64,000 nt of DNA, from NCBI RefSeq assembly GCF_011064615.1, contig NZ_JAALJH010000044.1, positions 1 through 64,000 on the forward strand, in the 5' to 3' direction. Below the pieces are notes generated by a model that searched no databases, was not told the origin of the DNA, and saw nothing but the letters and a program-made list of their open reading frames with translations. This document shows positions 17,859 to 26,541 of the stretch, piece after piece; within the stretch, counting starts at the first letter, position 1, and each line of letters begins with the position of its first letter. Both the position numbers and the translations under genes were made by a program. Source of the stretch: Aquisphaera insulae. Its GTDB lineage: Bacteria; Planctomycetota; Planctomycetia; Isosphaerales; Isosphaeraceae.

Positions 17859-18266
17859 TCATCGCGCAGACCAGAGCCGGAAATCGACGTACCTGGCCGC
17901 AAGCTGAAAATCTCCGTCCGTGGTGAGCAGGACGAGATCGTAGCGACGACACAGTTGGATCAGCAGGGCATCGATCGTCCCAACCTGAATACCGCGGCGG
18001 CGACACGAATTGCGGATCTCGGCGGCCTCGATGTGGTCTTGCCGGGCGGGTTGCAGGAAGGCGAGGATCTCCAGCCGCTCTAGTAATCCGTCCCGTTCCT
18101 TCGGGCCATGGAAGCCTTGCAGTATCTCCTGAAGAATCAGGCCAGTCAGAAAGACCTGATCCCCGCCGAGCAGGGCCGTTTTCAGTGCCATTACCTCTGG
18201 AGTGCCGGAGTTGGCATCGCGGCGAAAGGCAAGGGACCAGACGCTCGTGTCGACGAGAAGGCTCAT
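17859..18266 (-). CDS. vapC: PIN-domain ribonuclease toxin, VapC-like
   Basis: 135 aa. PIN-fold acidic residues are visible in LLVDTSVWSLAF near the N-terminus, the central Glu in LILQEILQGF, and the late Asp residues in TIDALLIQLC and LLTTDGDF. VapC toxins cut tRNA or rRNA using magnesium. The ATG at 18266 overlaps the vapB stop by four bases (ATGA), which fixes the start; an upstream ATG at 18311 would lie inside vapB. The pair is the second toxin-antitoxin module within 6 kb. Confidence 0.88.
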   Translation of the reverse strand: MSLLVDTSVWSLAFRRDANSGTPEVMALKTALLGGDQVFLTGLILQEILQGFHGPKERDGLLERLEILAFLQPARQDHIEAAEIRNSCRRRGIQVGTIDALLIQLCRRYDLVLLTTDGDFQLAARYVDFRLWSAR

Positions 18267-18466
18267 GCCTTGCGAGCCCGTTCCGCCTTGTAATCGAAAG
18301 CTGAATCCCACTCGAGCTGGCCGAAGAGCTCCGCGACTCGCCGTAGCTCACGACGGGCGATGAACTCCTGGAGGGCTTTCGTCACCGCGGCCTTCTTCGT
18401 GGGCTCGCCGCTCACCCGAAAGGCTCGCTCCAGGAGATCGGGATCGAGTGCAAGATTGGTTGCCAT
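18263..18466 (-). CDS. vapB: VapB-type antitoxin
   Basis: 67 aa. The N-terminal part (NLALDPDLLERAFRVSG) fits the ribbon-helix-helix of DUF2191/VapB antitoxins, followed by KKAAVTKALQEFIARRE. The C-terminal tail (WDSAFDYKAERARKA) would wrap the VapC toxin. A strong AGGAGG lies upstream of the ATG. It precedes and overlaps vapC by four bases, the normal order. Autoregulation by the toxin-antitoxin complex is expected from the family. Confidence 0.85.
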   Translation of the reverse strand: MATNLALDPDLLERAFRVSGEPTKKAAVTKALQEFIARRELRRVAELFGQLEWDSAFDYKAERARKA

Positions 18467-18862
18467 GTGTGAAACCTCCTACTTGAGTCTACACACGTCC
18501 GGAGTCCAGTCAACATCGCCTCCCTGCTGGAAGTCCTGTCCTGTCCGGATCGACGGCTGGTCTTCCACTCGTGCAATTCGCGTCATTCGAGGTCGAGATT
18601 CCCGCGGGTGAGTGAGCGGCAAAGCCGCGTGTCCGCGCGTGGATGGTCGGCTGTTGACCTTGCCAGCGGGGCCGGTCGCGGGTCTAATGTTCCAGGAAAG
18701 GCTACGGAACCCCCGACCCTGCCCGGCACCACAGGCCTGACCTGGACATTTCCCGTCTCGTCCCGTCTGTCGGTATTGCCGGTCTACAGATCACGTTGCA
18801 ATCCACGTTGTGTGGACTCGTCACGGTCTCTCGGTCGGGGCCCGGTTTTGGAGCTTTTCCCG
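18467..18862. other. Intergenic region between vapB and guaB
   Basis: About 400 bp of divergent upstream sequence. It must hold promoters for vapBC (minus strand) and guaB (plus strand), but no convincing -35/-10 pair, operator or RNA element was identified. The guaB frame remains open upstream to 18608, but that stretch lacks protein character. Confidence 0.4.
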
Positions 18863-20374
18863 ATGCTCGACCGCATCGCCTACCAAGGCATCACCTTCGA
18901 CGACGTCCTCCTCGAGCCCGGCTACGCCGAGTTCATGCCCCGCGAGGTGGACACCCGCACGCAGCTCACCGCCAAGATCGCGCTCAACATGCCCTTCCTC
19001 TCGTCTCCGATGGACACCGTCACGGAGGCGGAGCTCGCCATCGCGCTGGCCCAGGAAGGCGGGCTCGGCGTCATCCACAAGAACATGTCGATCGAGGAGC
19101 AGACCCGCGAGGTCGACAAGGTCAAGCGGTCGGAGAACGGCATCATCGTCGATCCGATCACGCTGCCGCCGGACGCCACGGTCGGCCAGGCGCGGACGAT
19201 CATGGGCGGGCACAACATCTCGGGGGTGCCGATCACGGTCTCCGGGGGCTTCCTGAAGGGGATCCTCACCCGCCGTGACCTGCGGTTCCTGGAGTCCAAC
19301 GACCTCCGGATCGACGAGGTCATGACCAAGGACAACCTGGTCACCGCCCCCGCCGATACGAGCCTCGAGGAGGCCGATCGGATCCTGACGAAAAATAAGG
19401 TCGAGAAACTGCTGCTGGTGGACGATGAATACCGACTGAAAGGATTGATCACGATCAAGGACATCGACAAGCTGCACCGCTACCCCAACGCCTGCAAGGA
19501 CGGGCGCGGGCGGTTGCGCGTCGGCGCGGCGGTCGGAGTCCACGATTTCGAGCGCGTCTCCTCGCTCATCGAGGCGGACGTGGACGTCCTGATCGTCGAC
19601 TCGGCCCACGGTCACAGCAAGAACGTGATCGAGACCGTGCGGCGGATCAAGAAGGACTTCGACATCCAGGTCGTGGCGGGTAACGTGGCGACCGGCGAGG
19701 GCACGAAGGCGCTCGTCGAGGCCGGGGCCGACGCGATCAAGGTGGGCATCGGGCCGGGCTCGATCTGCACCACGCGAGTCGTCTCCGGGGTCGGCGTGCC
19801 GCAGATCACGGCGATCTACCAGTCGGCGAGGGCCGCGGCCGGTCGCGTGCCGATCATCGCCGACGGCGGGATCCGCTACTCCGGCGACATCACCAAGGCG
19901 ATCGCCGCCGGGGCCCACAGCGTCATGATCGGCGGCCTCTTCGCGGGGCTGGCCGAGAGCCCCGGGACGACGATCATCTACCGGGGCCGCAGTTTCAAGA
20001 GCTACCGTGGCATGGGGTCGATCGGCGCCATGGCCAAGGGGTCTCACGAGCGATATCGGCAGGATCCCGCCCCCCGGGGGACCGACGGCAAGGCCGCGGT
20101 GAGCCAGAAGCTCGTGCCCGAGGGGGTCGAGGGCCGGGTCCCGTACAAGGGGCCGCTCTCCGACTTCGTCTTCCAGCTCGTCGGTGGCTTGAGGGCGGGC
20201 ATGGGATACTGCGGCACCCGGACGATCGACGAGCTGCGGACGAAGGCCCGGTTCATCCAGGTCACGGCGGCCTCGGTCCAGGAAGGCCACCCGCACGACA
20301 TCGCGATCACCCAGGAAGCTCCGAATTACTCGAGCTTCAGCAACGAGAGCGAGACCGGCCGCGGCCCCGCCTGA
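18863..20374 (+). CDS. guaB: Inosine-5'-monophosphate dehydrogenase
   Basis: 503 aa, the usual length. It oxidises IMP to XMP with NAD+, the rate-limiting step of guanine nucleotide synthesis, in the cytoplasm. The sequence begins IAYQGITFDDVLLEPGYAEF, the family's standard start. A CBS-domain pair lies between residues ~90 and 205. The catalytic cysteine is in GPGSICTTRVVSG, IMP-binding glycines are in GGIRYSGDI, and the flap carries SYRGMGSIGAM. The ATG at 18863 has GGAG about 9 nt upstream and matches the family N-terminus; upstream in-frame starts do not. It is a stand-alone gene with no guaA nearby. Confidence 0.97.
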   Translation: MLDRIAYQGITFDDVLLEPGYAEFMPREVDTRTQLTAKIALNMPFLSSPMDTVTEAELAIALAQEGGLGVIHKNMSIEEQTREVDKVKRSENGIIVDPITLPPDATVGQARTIMGGHNISGVPITVSGGFLKGILTRRDLRFLESNDLRIDEVMTKDNLVTAPADTSLEEADRILTKNKVEKLLLVDDEYRLKGLITIKDIDKLHRYPNACKDGRGRLRVGAAVGVHDFERVSSLIEADVDVLIVDSAHGHSKNVIETVRRIKKDFDIQVVAGNVATGEGTKALVEAGADAIKVGIGPGSICTTRVVSGVGVPQITAIYQSARAAAGRVPIIADGGIRYSGDITKAIAAGAHSVMIGGLFAGLAESPGTTIIYRGRSFKSYRGMGSIGAMAKGSHERYRQDPAPRGTDGKAAVSQKLVPEGVEGRVPYKGPLSDFVFQLVGGLRAGMGYCGTRTIDELRTKARFIQVTAASVQEGHPHDIAITQEAPNYSSFSNESETGRGPA

Positions 20375-20487
20375 GCGGGCCGGGCCGTGGCCTCGCGACG
20401 AGGTCAATCGGAAGATCCCGACGGAATTGTGTCCCATCGGCCGGGAACCCGGCGTGACCGGCTGTCTCATTGGAGGACAGGATCGAA

Positions 20488-20510
20488 CGAGGCGGGCCCC
20501 GCCCGCCTCG
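20488..20510 (+). terminator. GC hairpin downstream of guaB
   Basis: A perfect 10-bp stem (CGAGGCGGGC / GCCCGCCTCG) with a 3-nt CCC loop lies 113 nt after the guaB stop. No U-tract follows. Termination or a structured leader for the downstream gene are both possible. Confidence 0.4.
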
Positions 20511-20684
20511 CTGGGGCGAGGCGAACGGAATCGCGGAATCACATCTCGAACCGGATCCCGCGGCGGATGACATGTCCCGCCGCCGACCCTCGCCGGACCC
20601 CGGCGCGGGCCGGCCGCGCGGCGATCGATGCCCCGCCGTGACGGCTCCGGACCGATCGGCCGGCAAGGCAAGTACCTGGAAAGC

Positions 20685-20691
20685 AAGGAGG
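20685..20691 (+). promoter_or_regulatory. Shine-Dalgarno AAGGAGG fixing a TTG start
   Basis: A near-perfect AAGGAGG stands 6 nt before TTG 20698. It is the only strong ribosome-binding site near the beginning of the frame, and the TTG opens directly onto a signal peptide. Confidence 0.7.
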
Positions 20692-20697
20692 CGTGGC

Positions 20698-23100
20698 TTG
20701 CGTCCCTCAACGAAGGCATTGACGACGACGATCCTCGGGGCTGCTCTCGCGGCCCAGACGGTCTCGGCCCAGCAGTCCCCGCCATCATCCGCGTGGCGAC
20801 GCGACCGCGACCGGGCGGCGGCGGCGACCGAGCCCACGCCCTCCTCGCGGCCCGATCCGGCACCCACCCCGGGCGGGCCCGACGAGTTCGACACGACCCT
20901 GAACATGGCGGCCACCCGCGGCGCCCGCTACCTGCTCCGCAACGGGCTCGATTATATCAACTATCAGGAATATGAGCGGGCGCTCAAGTTCCTCCGCGAG
21001 GCCGAGGTCCGCCAGCGCGAGCTGAGCGAGCCGGAGAAGCGGAACCTCAAGCAGGCCATCGAGCGGGCCCAGCGCGGGCTCCGCGAGGCCGCGGGGGCGG
21101 AGACCCCCTACGCGGTGAGCCGGCGATCCGGCCGGTCCGGCGGATTCGCTCCGGCGAAGTCCGCCACCCAGCTCGCCGCCGCCTCGGTGCCGGGCGAGAC
21201 GAGGAACACGAGCACGGCCTCGAAGGAGCCCCGTCCCGCCCCCCGGAAGAAGACGAGCGAAGGTGACGATCAGGGGCAGCCGATCCGGCTCGCGGGGGCG
21301 GAGACGGTGGAGCCGCCCCCGGCGAACGCCGATCGGCCGGAGATGCCCGCCATGCTGCCCCTCGGCGACGAGTCGGCCGCTCCGTCGCCCCAGCCGGCCG
21401 CTCTCGCGGCCAGGCCGGCCGCAGCGGCCGACGACCTGCCGGCCGTGGCCGGATCCGGGACCGTCACTCCGCCGCCCCCTCGTCGGGAGGAGCCCGCCTC
21501 CTCCCAACCGCGGCCCGAGTCCCTCGCCGCGGCCGAGCCCGCGACGGCTGAGCCGGCGGCCGCGGCCCCCGCTCCGGCGTCCGAGGAAGTGTCCCGGCCC
21601 GCGCCGGAGCCGTCGCCGGGACCGCGGATGCCCGAACCGGTCCCCCTTGCAGACCTGAAGACCGTCGACGAGGCGGCGAAGCCCGCGGCGGACGCGAACG
21701 CCATCCCGGCCGCCGCAGAGCCGGCCCCATCCGCCAAGCCCGAGGGGCCAGCCGGTCCCGCCCCGGCCCCGATCAACCTGGAGCCCCCCTCGGATCCGGC
21801 CCCCCGGGCCGTCGAGGGAGCCGCGCCGGCCACTCCCGCGGCCGGAGCCGAGGAGCTCCCCTCGCTCCCGCTCGGTGACCCGGTACGAACCGAGCCCAAG
21901 GCCGCCGAGCTCCCGTCGGCCGTCGCGCCCACCGTGGCCGAGCCCGCCCCGGCGTCGAGCCCCCTCGGGGATGAGCTCCCGCAACTCCCCCTCCGCGGCG
22001 CATCCGAGAACGCCGCCGGCAGTCCAGCCCCGAAGCCGGAGGAGCCGAAGGCCGACGCCCCGAAGCCGGAGGAGCCGAAGGCCGACGCGCCGAAGCCGGA
22101 GGAGCCCAAGGCCGATGCCCCGAAGCCGGAGCCTGTTCCGGCGATCGCGGCCGCGACCGCCGAGGAATTGCCGGCCCTGCCTCGGTCCACGCCCGGCCCC
22201 GCGGATGAGGCGTCGCGGAAGGACCCGCTCCCGCCGCCCGCCGCCGAGGTCTCGGCCGCTCCGGTTCTTGCCCCCGAGCCGGTGCCGGCGTCCAGGCCGG
22301 CCGCCGAACCAGCTCCGTCGGCGAAGCCCGAGGCGGTGCCGAGCATCCCGGGAATGAGGCTAACGGAGACACCCGCCTCGCCTGCGGAGGCCGCGGCGAC
22401 TCCCGCGCCGGCCGCGTCGGAGATGCCCCGCACCGGAGCCGGCGTCGTCGGTCCGGCCGCCTCGTCCCTGTCATCGACGCCGACCACCCCGAAGACCACG
22501 CTGCTGCCCGAGCAGCAGCAGCGGATCGACGAGATCGCTCGCCTTCAGGATGAGGAGAGGCGTCGGGCCCCGACTGTCCCGGGTCAGCCCAGGGTCGAGG
22601 ATTTCACGGCCGACGCGCGGAATCAGACCGTCACCCAGATCGACATCAGCCGGGCCCCGAGCCCGGCCGAGGCGAGGCCCATCCGGGCCATCCCCGTCCC
22701 CGAGGATTTCACCGAGCTCGGCAAGCGCGAGTGGAGCCCCCAGCGCAAGTACTGGGCGGCCGCCGCGACCTGCCACCTGCCGCTCTACTTCCAGGATCCC
22801 ATGCTCGAGCGGTACGGCCATAGCGCGGAGACCTACTTCGGGCGGGCCGGCCGGTTCCTCACCTACCCGGTCGACGATCCGCGGCAGACGACCCAGCGGA
22901 ACCAGCTCATCCAGCCGGGCTTCTCCGTGGGCCTCATGGCCTGGCAGATCATGACCCTCCCCTACGCCCTGGTCGTGGATCCCCCGTGGGAGGCCCAGTA
23001 TGACCTCGGCTACTGGCGGCCCGGCGACAAGATCCCCACGGACATGTACTATCAGCCGCTCTACGGCACCGGCCCGCCGCTCCGCGGCAAGAAGTACTGA
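20698..23100 (+). CDS. Secreted Ala/Pro-rich protein with conserved C-terminal domain, function unknown
   Basis: 800 aa from TTG 20698. The N-terminus is a clear signal peptide (RPSTKALTTTILGAALAAQT, cleavage near VSAQQ). A short helical, TPR-like region follows (YINYQEYERALKFLREAEV, about residues 85-125). A very long Ala/Pro/Glu-rich linker (about 130-600) includes three copies of the decapeptide PKPEEPKADA. The last ~130 residues form a compact domain (WSPQRKYWAAAATCHLPLYF, YPVDDPRQTTQRNQLIQPGF, LGYWRPGDKIPTDMYYQPLY). The architecture suggests an envelope-spanning protein with a flexible tether, but I do not recognise its role. A good intrinsic terminator follows. Confidence 0.75.
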   Translation: MRPSTKALTTTILGAALAAQTVSAQQSPPSSAWRRDRDRAAAATEPTPSSRPDPAPTPGGPDEFDTTLNMAATRGARYLLRNGLDYINYQEYERALKFLREAEVRQRELSEPEKRNLKQAIERAQRGLREAAGAETPYAVSRRSGRSGGFAPAKSATQLAAASVPGETRNTSTASKEPRPAPRKKTSEGDDQGQPIRLAGAETVEPPPANADRPEMPAMLPLGDESAAPSPQPAALAARPAAAADDLPAVAGSGTVTPPPPRREEPASSQPRPESLAAAEPATAEPAAAAPAPASEEVSRPAPEPSPGPRMPEPVPLADLKTVDEAAKPAADANAIPAAAEPAPSAKPEGPAGPAPAPINLEPPSDPAPRAVEGAAPATPAAGAEELPSLPLGDPVRTEPKAAELPSAVAPTVAEPAPASSPLGDELPQLPLRGASENAAGSPAPKPEEPKADAPKPEEPKADAPKPEEPKADAPKPEPVPAIAAATAEELPALPRSTPGPADEASRKDPLPPPAAEVSAAPVLAPEPVPASRPAAEPAPSAKPEAVPSIPGMRLTETPASPAEAAATPAPAASEMPRTGAGVVGPAASSLSSTPTTPKTTLLPEQQQRIDEIARLQDEERRRAPTVPGQPRVEDFTADARNQTVTQIDISRAPSPAEARPIRAIPVPEDFTELGKREWSPQRKYWAAAATCHLPLYFQDPMLERYGHSAETYFGRAGRFLTYPVDDPRQTTQRNQLIQPGFSVGLMAWQIMTLPYALVVDPPWEAQYDLGYWRPGDKIPTDMYYQPLYGTGPPLRGKKY
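22030..22134 (+). repeat. 30-bp coding tandem repeat
   Basis: Three full copies of a 30-nt unit at 22030-22119 and a half copy after it encode PKPEEPKADA inside the linker of the Ala/Pro-rich secreted protein. Copies differ at only a few synonymous positions, so recent slippage and length polymorphism between strains are likely. Confidence 0.8.
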
Positions 23101-23767
23101 TCGGCTCCCGAGCCGGTCCTGCCAGGCCGACCCTCGGCCTCGTTCCCAACGACGCCAGGGCTCCATCGCGAGCCCTGGCGTTTTGCATGGCGAGCCCTCA
23201 GTCTCCACGGCGTGACTCTCCATTCGGCTCTCAGACCGCGGAGGGTCAGCACCTCGCCGCGGGTTGCGGCGTCCCAGCCCCTGGGCTCGAACGAGCCTGG
23301 ACGGGCATCAAGGGCCTCGGTGCGGTGGTCCCGCGGGAGCCGTCGGCGCTTCCATCGACGTCGATGACTGGGGCGGCGAATCCGGCCGGCCTGAAGTCGA
23401 CCGCCGACGTGGCGAGGTCCCATTCCTCGGGCTCTGGCCCACCCCATGCTGGCGGCTTGCCCTCTGGGTTTCACGCCCGCGCGAAATCGACATCCAACGA
23501 CCGATCCGAGGTGCCGGCCGCCCCGCCCGCGGCGTGCCGATGTGAATTCCCGGCGAAGAGGGGCCGCTTGATATTGGCATGGGCGCAGGTTTCTTCGATG
23601 ATGGGAGGGATCAGCGAGCCGGGCTCCGCGGGCCGCCGGGTCGACGGCGGCGGATGTCTCGACATGCTCTCCTTTCACAGGTGCAGATCTCAGGGATTCG
23701 CGGCGGATCGATCGGCACGGGCTTCGGAAGCGTCCCATCCCACCTCGCGAGGCGACAAGGATCTGGA
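23101..23767. other. Intergenic region before phoU
   Basis: About 670 bp. After the terminator at 23153-23184, the rest has open frames on both strands, but their translations are Arg/Gly/Pro/Ser-rich with no domain, hydrophobic helix or ribosome-binding site. The phoU promoter should be near the right end. I see no supported gene. Confidence 0.45.
23153..23184 (+). terminator. Intrinsic terminator
   Basis: A perfect 10-bp stem (CGCCAGGGCT / AGCCCTGGCG) with an 8-nt loop is followed immediately by TTTT. It lies 52 nt after the stop of the Ala/Pro-rich protein gene and is the best rho-independent terminator in the window. Confidence 0.8.
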
Positions 23768-24517
23768 ATGCCGGACATCAAGACGGAAGCAACGACACCC
23801 TGGGATTGGGGCCAGGAGCGCGTGACGGTCGGTCGCCACTTCCTCCGCGACCTGGAGTCGCTCTGGTCCGAGGTCCTGAAGCTGGCGGCGGTCGTCGAGG
23901 ACGCCCTCAACCAGAGCCTCAGGGCCCTCTGCGACGGCCGGGTCGAGCTCGCCGATGAGATCCGCCGCCGCCAGCCCTCGATGGAGCGGTGGGAGGTCCA
24001 GATCGAGCGGGAGTGCGTCCGCGTCCTCGCCCTCCACCAGCCCGTCGCGTCCGACCTCCGCCGGGTCGCGGCCATCCTCCGGATCAACAGCGACCTGGAG
24101 CGGCTCTCGGCCCTTGCCCGGCACATCGCCAAGCGGGTCAAGAAGCTGGCCAGCGACCCGGAGGCCTTCCCGATCCCCCAGCCGCTCGAGAACCTCGGCA
24201 TGGAGGCGCTCGCCCAGGTCCACGAGAGCCTCGACTCGCTCACCGAGGCGGACGTCCCCCGGGCCAGGGCGGTCATGGCCGCGGAGAAGCGGCTGGACGG
24301 CCAGTATCGGTCGGTCCTGACGCTGCTCAAGCGGAGGATCGTCGAGGATCCCCGGCGGATCGACACCGGGCTCCGGCTGATCAACACGGCGCGGAACATC
24401 GAGCGGATCGCCGACCACGCCGCCAAGATCGCGGAGGCGGTCGTCTACCTGAAGGAAGGGGAGATCCTCCGCCATCGCCCCCCCGCCGACCGGGCCGCCG
24501 GTCGGCCCGGCCTCTGA
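23768..24517 (+). CDS. phoU: PhoU-family phosphate signalling regulator
   Basis: 249 aa made of two three-helix PhoU repeats. Signature segments are HQPVASDLRRVAAILRINSD (repeat 1) and LINTARNIERIADHAAKIAE (repeat 2), both carrying the acidic E/D-x-x-x-D metal pattern. PhoU links the Pst phosphate transporter to the PhoR/PhoB system and represses phosphate uptake. No pst, phoB or phoR gene is close, so this copy may be separated from the regulon. The ATG at 23768 gives the standard N-terminus (FLRDLESLWSEVLKLAAVVE). The SPFH gene follows after 43 nt and may be cotranscribed. Confidence 0.92.
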   Translation: MPDIKTEATTPWDWGQERVTVGRHFLRDLESLWSEVLKLAAVVEDALNQSLRALCDGRVELADEIRRRQPSMERWEVQIERECVRVLALHQPVASDLRRVAAILRINSDLERLSALARHIAKRVKKLASDPEAFPIPQPLENLGMEALAQVHESLDSLTEADVPRARAVMAAEKRLDGQYRSVLTLLKRRIVEDPRRIDTGLRLINTARNIERIADHAAKIAEAVVYLKEGEILRHRPPADRAAGRPGL

Positions 24518-24560
24518 CGGCATCCCCCCGCCGGCCTCGACGGATCCTGGAGGAGCACCC

Positions 24561-25496
24561 ATGCCGTTCCTCGGTTACTTCAAGGGGCAGCCCACGGAGC
24601 ACGTCATCCGGTACAGCTCCGGGCGGATCGCCCGCGAGGGCCAGGGGCTGGCCTTCTTCTACCTGAAGTACAACACGCAGATCGTCGTCGTCCCGACCAG
24701 CAGCATGGACGCGAATCTGGTCTTCAACGAGGTCACCAGCAATTTCCAGACGGTGACGATCCAGGGGCAGTTCACCTACCGCATCCACAACCCGCGCAAG
24801 GCCGCCGAGATCCTCAACTTCACGATGGACCCGGCGACGCATCGGCACCTCTCCAACGATCCCGATCGCCTGGCGCAGCGGATCACGAACATCATCCAGA
24901 TGGAGACCCGCACCGAGATCCAGAAGCGATCGCTCGAGGAGGTCCTGACCCAGTACGAGTCCATCGCCGCCTCGGTGCAGGGCCGGATCAAGGGCTCGGC
25001 GCTGCTGGACCCGCTGGGCGTGGAGCTGCTGAGCGTCTACTTCGTCGCCGCCAAGCCCACGCCGGAGGTCGGCAAGGCGCTCGAGGCCGAGTATCGGGAG
25101 GGCCTCCTCCAGAAGGCCGACTACGCCATCTCGGCCCGCCGGGCCGCGGCCGTCGAGGAGGAGCGGAAGATCAAGGAGAATGAGCTCAACACCGAGATCG
25201 CCCTGGAGCAGCAGCGGCGGCAGCTCATCGACCTCCAGGGCGAGAACGAGCTCCGCCAGGCCAACCATCGCGGGCAGGCCGCGGAGCAGGAGGCCGCCTA
25301 CCACAACCGGGTCAAGCAGAATGACCTGGCACTCTATCGGGGGATCGACCCCCGCAAGGTCCTGGCACTGGCCCTCTCCGAGCTCGGCGAGAACGCCGGC
25401 CGGATCGGCAACCTGACCATCACCTCGGATATCCTCGCCAGCCTCCTGGACGCGAGGGGCGGCCCCGGCTCGTCCGAGTCCACGCCCACCGCCTGA
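24561..25496 (+). CDS. Soluble SPFH/band-7 domain protein
   Basis: 311 aa. The SPFH domain covers roughly residues 15-180 (TVTIQGQFTYRIHNPRKAAE, LLDPLGVELLSVYFVAAKPT). A charged coiled coil follows (EEERKIKENELNTEIALEQQ, about 200-260). Unlike flotillins it has no N-terminal membrane helix, so membrane contact would need a partner or a lipid surface. A strong GGAGGAG precedes the ATG. It is followed after 36 nt by a NAD-kinase-like gene, and the two are probably one operon. SPFH proteins form oligomeric scaffolds at membrane microdomains; the specific role here is unknown. Confidence 0.85.
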   Translation: MPFLGYFKGQPTEHVIRYSSGRIAREGQGLAFFYLKYNTQIVVVPTSSMDANLVFNEVTSNFQTVTIQGQFTYRIHNPRKAAEILNFTMDPATHRHLSNDPDRLAQRITNIIQMETRTEIQKRSLEEVLTQYESIAASVQGRIKGSALLDPLGVELLSVYFVAAKPTPEVGKALEAEYREGLLQKADYAISARRAAAVEEERKIKENELNTEIALEQQRRQLIDLQGENELRQANHRGQAAEQEAAYHNRVKQNDLALYRGIDPRKVLALALSELGENAGRIGNLTITSDILASLLDARGGPGSSESTPTA

Positions 25497-25532
25497 GCGG
25501 GGCCCGATGCCCCGCCGGGGAGCCCGCAGCGT

Positions 25533-26504
25533 ATGCCCACCCGCGACAAGCTCGTCATCGTCACCCGGAAGACGGCCCTGGAGGAGCTGATCGAACGGTT
25601 CAACACCGTCGATCAGGCCCGCTTCTACATCGAGCACATGGGGGGCGACTTCGCCGAGTACCAGGCCGCGCACGACGCCTACCGCCGGGCGGTCGAGACC
25701 CTCCGCGAGGCCCTCCCACGCGGGCTCCGGATCCAGTGGATCGAGCGGTCCTTCCTCCCCACGTTCACGTTCGGCGGCTCGGATGTCGTGGTGGTCCTCG
25801 GCCAGGACGGGCTGGTCGTCAACGCCGCCAAGTACCTGGACGGCCAGCCGGTGGTCGCGCTCAACCCCGACCCCGCCCGCATCGACGGCGTCCTCCTCCC
25901 CTACGGCGTCCACCGGGCCGGCGAGGCGATCACCCGGGCGATCCGGGATGAGAAGACCTGGATCGACGTGACGATGGCCGAGGCCTCCTTGAACGACGGC
26001 CAGCGCCTGCTCGCGGTCAACGACCTCTTCGTCGGCGCCCGGACTCACGTCTCGGCCCGCTACGTCCTCCGCTTCGGGGGCCGGGAGGAGGCCCAGTCGT
26101 CCAGCGGCCTGATCGTCTCCACGGGCGCCGGCTCGACCGGCTGGTATCGGTCCGTGCTCACGGGCGCGGCGGGGATCGTCGCGGCGGTCTCGGGTTCGCA
26201 GGAGATCCTCGCCGTTCGGGACCAGTATGCGTTCCCCTGGGAGGTTCGCGAGCTGGCCTTCAACGTCCGCGAGCCGTTCCCCAGCAAGACATCCGGCGCG
26301 ACGATCGTCCACGGCAGGGTGACTGAGCGAGAGCCCCTGGAGATCGCCTCGCGGATGCCCCAGAACGGGGTCATCTTCAGCGACGGCGTCGAGGAGGACC
26401 GGCTCGATTTCAACAGCGGCGCGATCGCCCGGATCGGCCTGGCCGGGCGGACGCTCCGCCTGGTCGTCCCGCCCGGGCAGGCGGACCAGGCGGAGTGGCG
26501 GTGA
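25533..26504 (+). CDS. NAD-kinase-like (diacylglycerol/NAD kinase fold) protein
   Basis: 323 aa. The C-terminal two thirds follow the NAD-kinase layout: a nucleotide loop at VVVVLGQDGLVVNAAKYLDG, a central AVNDLFVGART, the substrate loop LIVSTGAGSTGWYRS and the late IFSDGVEEDRL. The canonical GGDGT is altered to GQDGL, so ATP or polyphosphate use may differ or be lost. The N-terminal ~70 residues are a helical extension (TALEELIERFNTVDQARFYI). GGGGAG stands upstream of the start. It lies directly behind the SPFH gene. NADP synthesis is possible, but an alternative kinase or a sensor role is equally open. Confidence 0.72.
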   Translation: MPTRDKLVIVTRKTALEELIERFNTVDQARFYIEHMGGDFAEYQAAHDAYRRAVETLREALPRGLRIQWIERSFLPTFTFGGSDVVVVLGQDGLVVNAAKYLDGQPVVALNPDPARIDGVLLPYGVHRAGEAITRAIRDEKTWIDVTMAEASLNDGQRLLAVNDLFVGARTHVSARYVLRFGGREEAQSSSGLIVSTGAGSTGWYRSVLTGAAGIVAAVSGSQEILAVRDQYAFPWEVRELAFNVREPFPSKTSGATIVHGRVTEREPLEIASRMPQNGVIFSDGVEEDRLDFNSGAIARIGLAGRTLRLVVPPGQADQAEWR

Positions 26505-26541
26505 CGCGGGACGGGCGGAGCGATGATGCGGCCGGATCGGC

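Larger units (their letters stand above)
20375..20697. other. Intergenic region after guaB
   Basis: Contains a 10-bp GC hairpin (20488-20510) and the ribosome-binding site of the next gene. The frame of that gene is open back to 20470 with in-frame ATGs at 20470 and 20572, but the encoded Arg/Pro/Gly-rich stretch would place a signal peptide internally, so it is probably untranslated leader. Confidence 0.45.

Noticed and set aside
23185..23767. Several 80-225-codon open frames on both strands between the terminator and phoU
   Set aside because: Low-complexity Arg/Gly/Pro/Ser translations, no ribosome-binding site, no motif.
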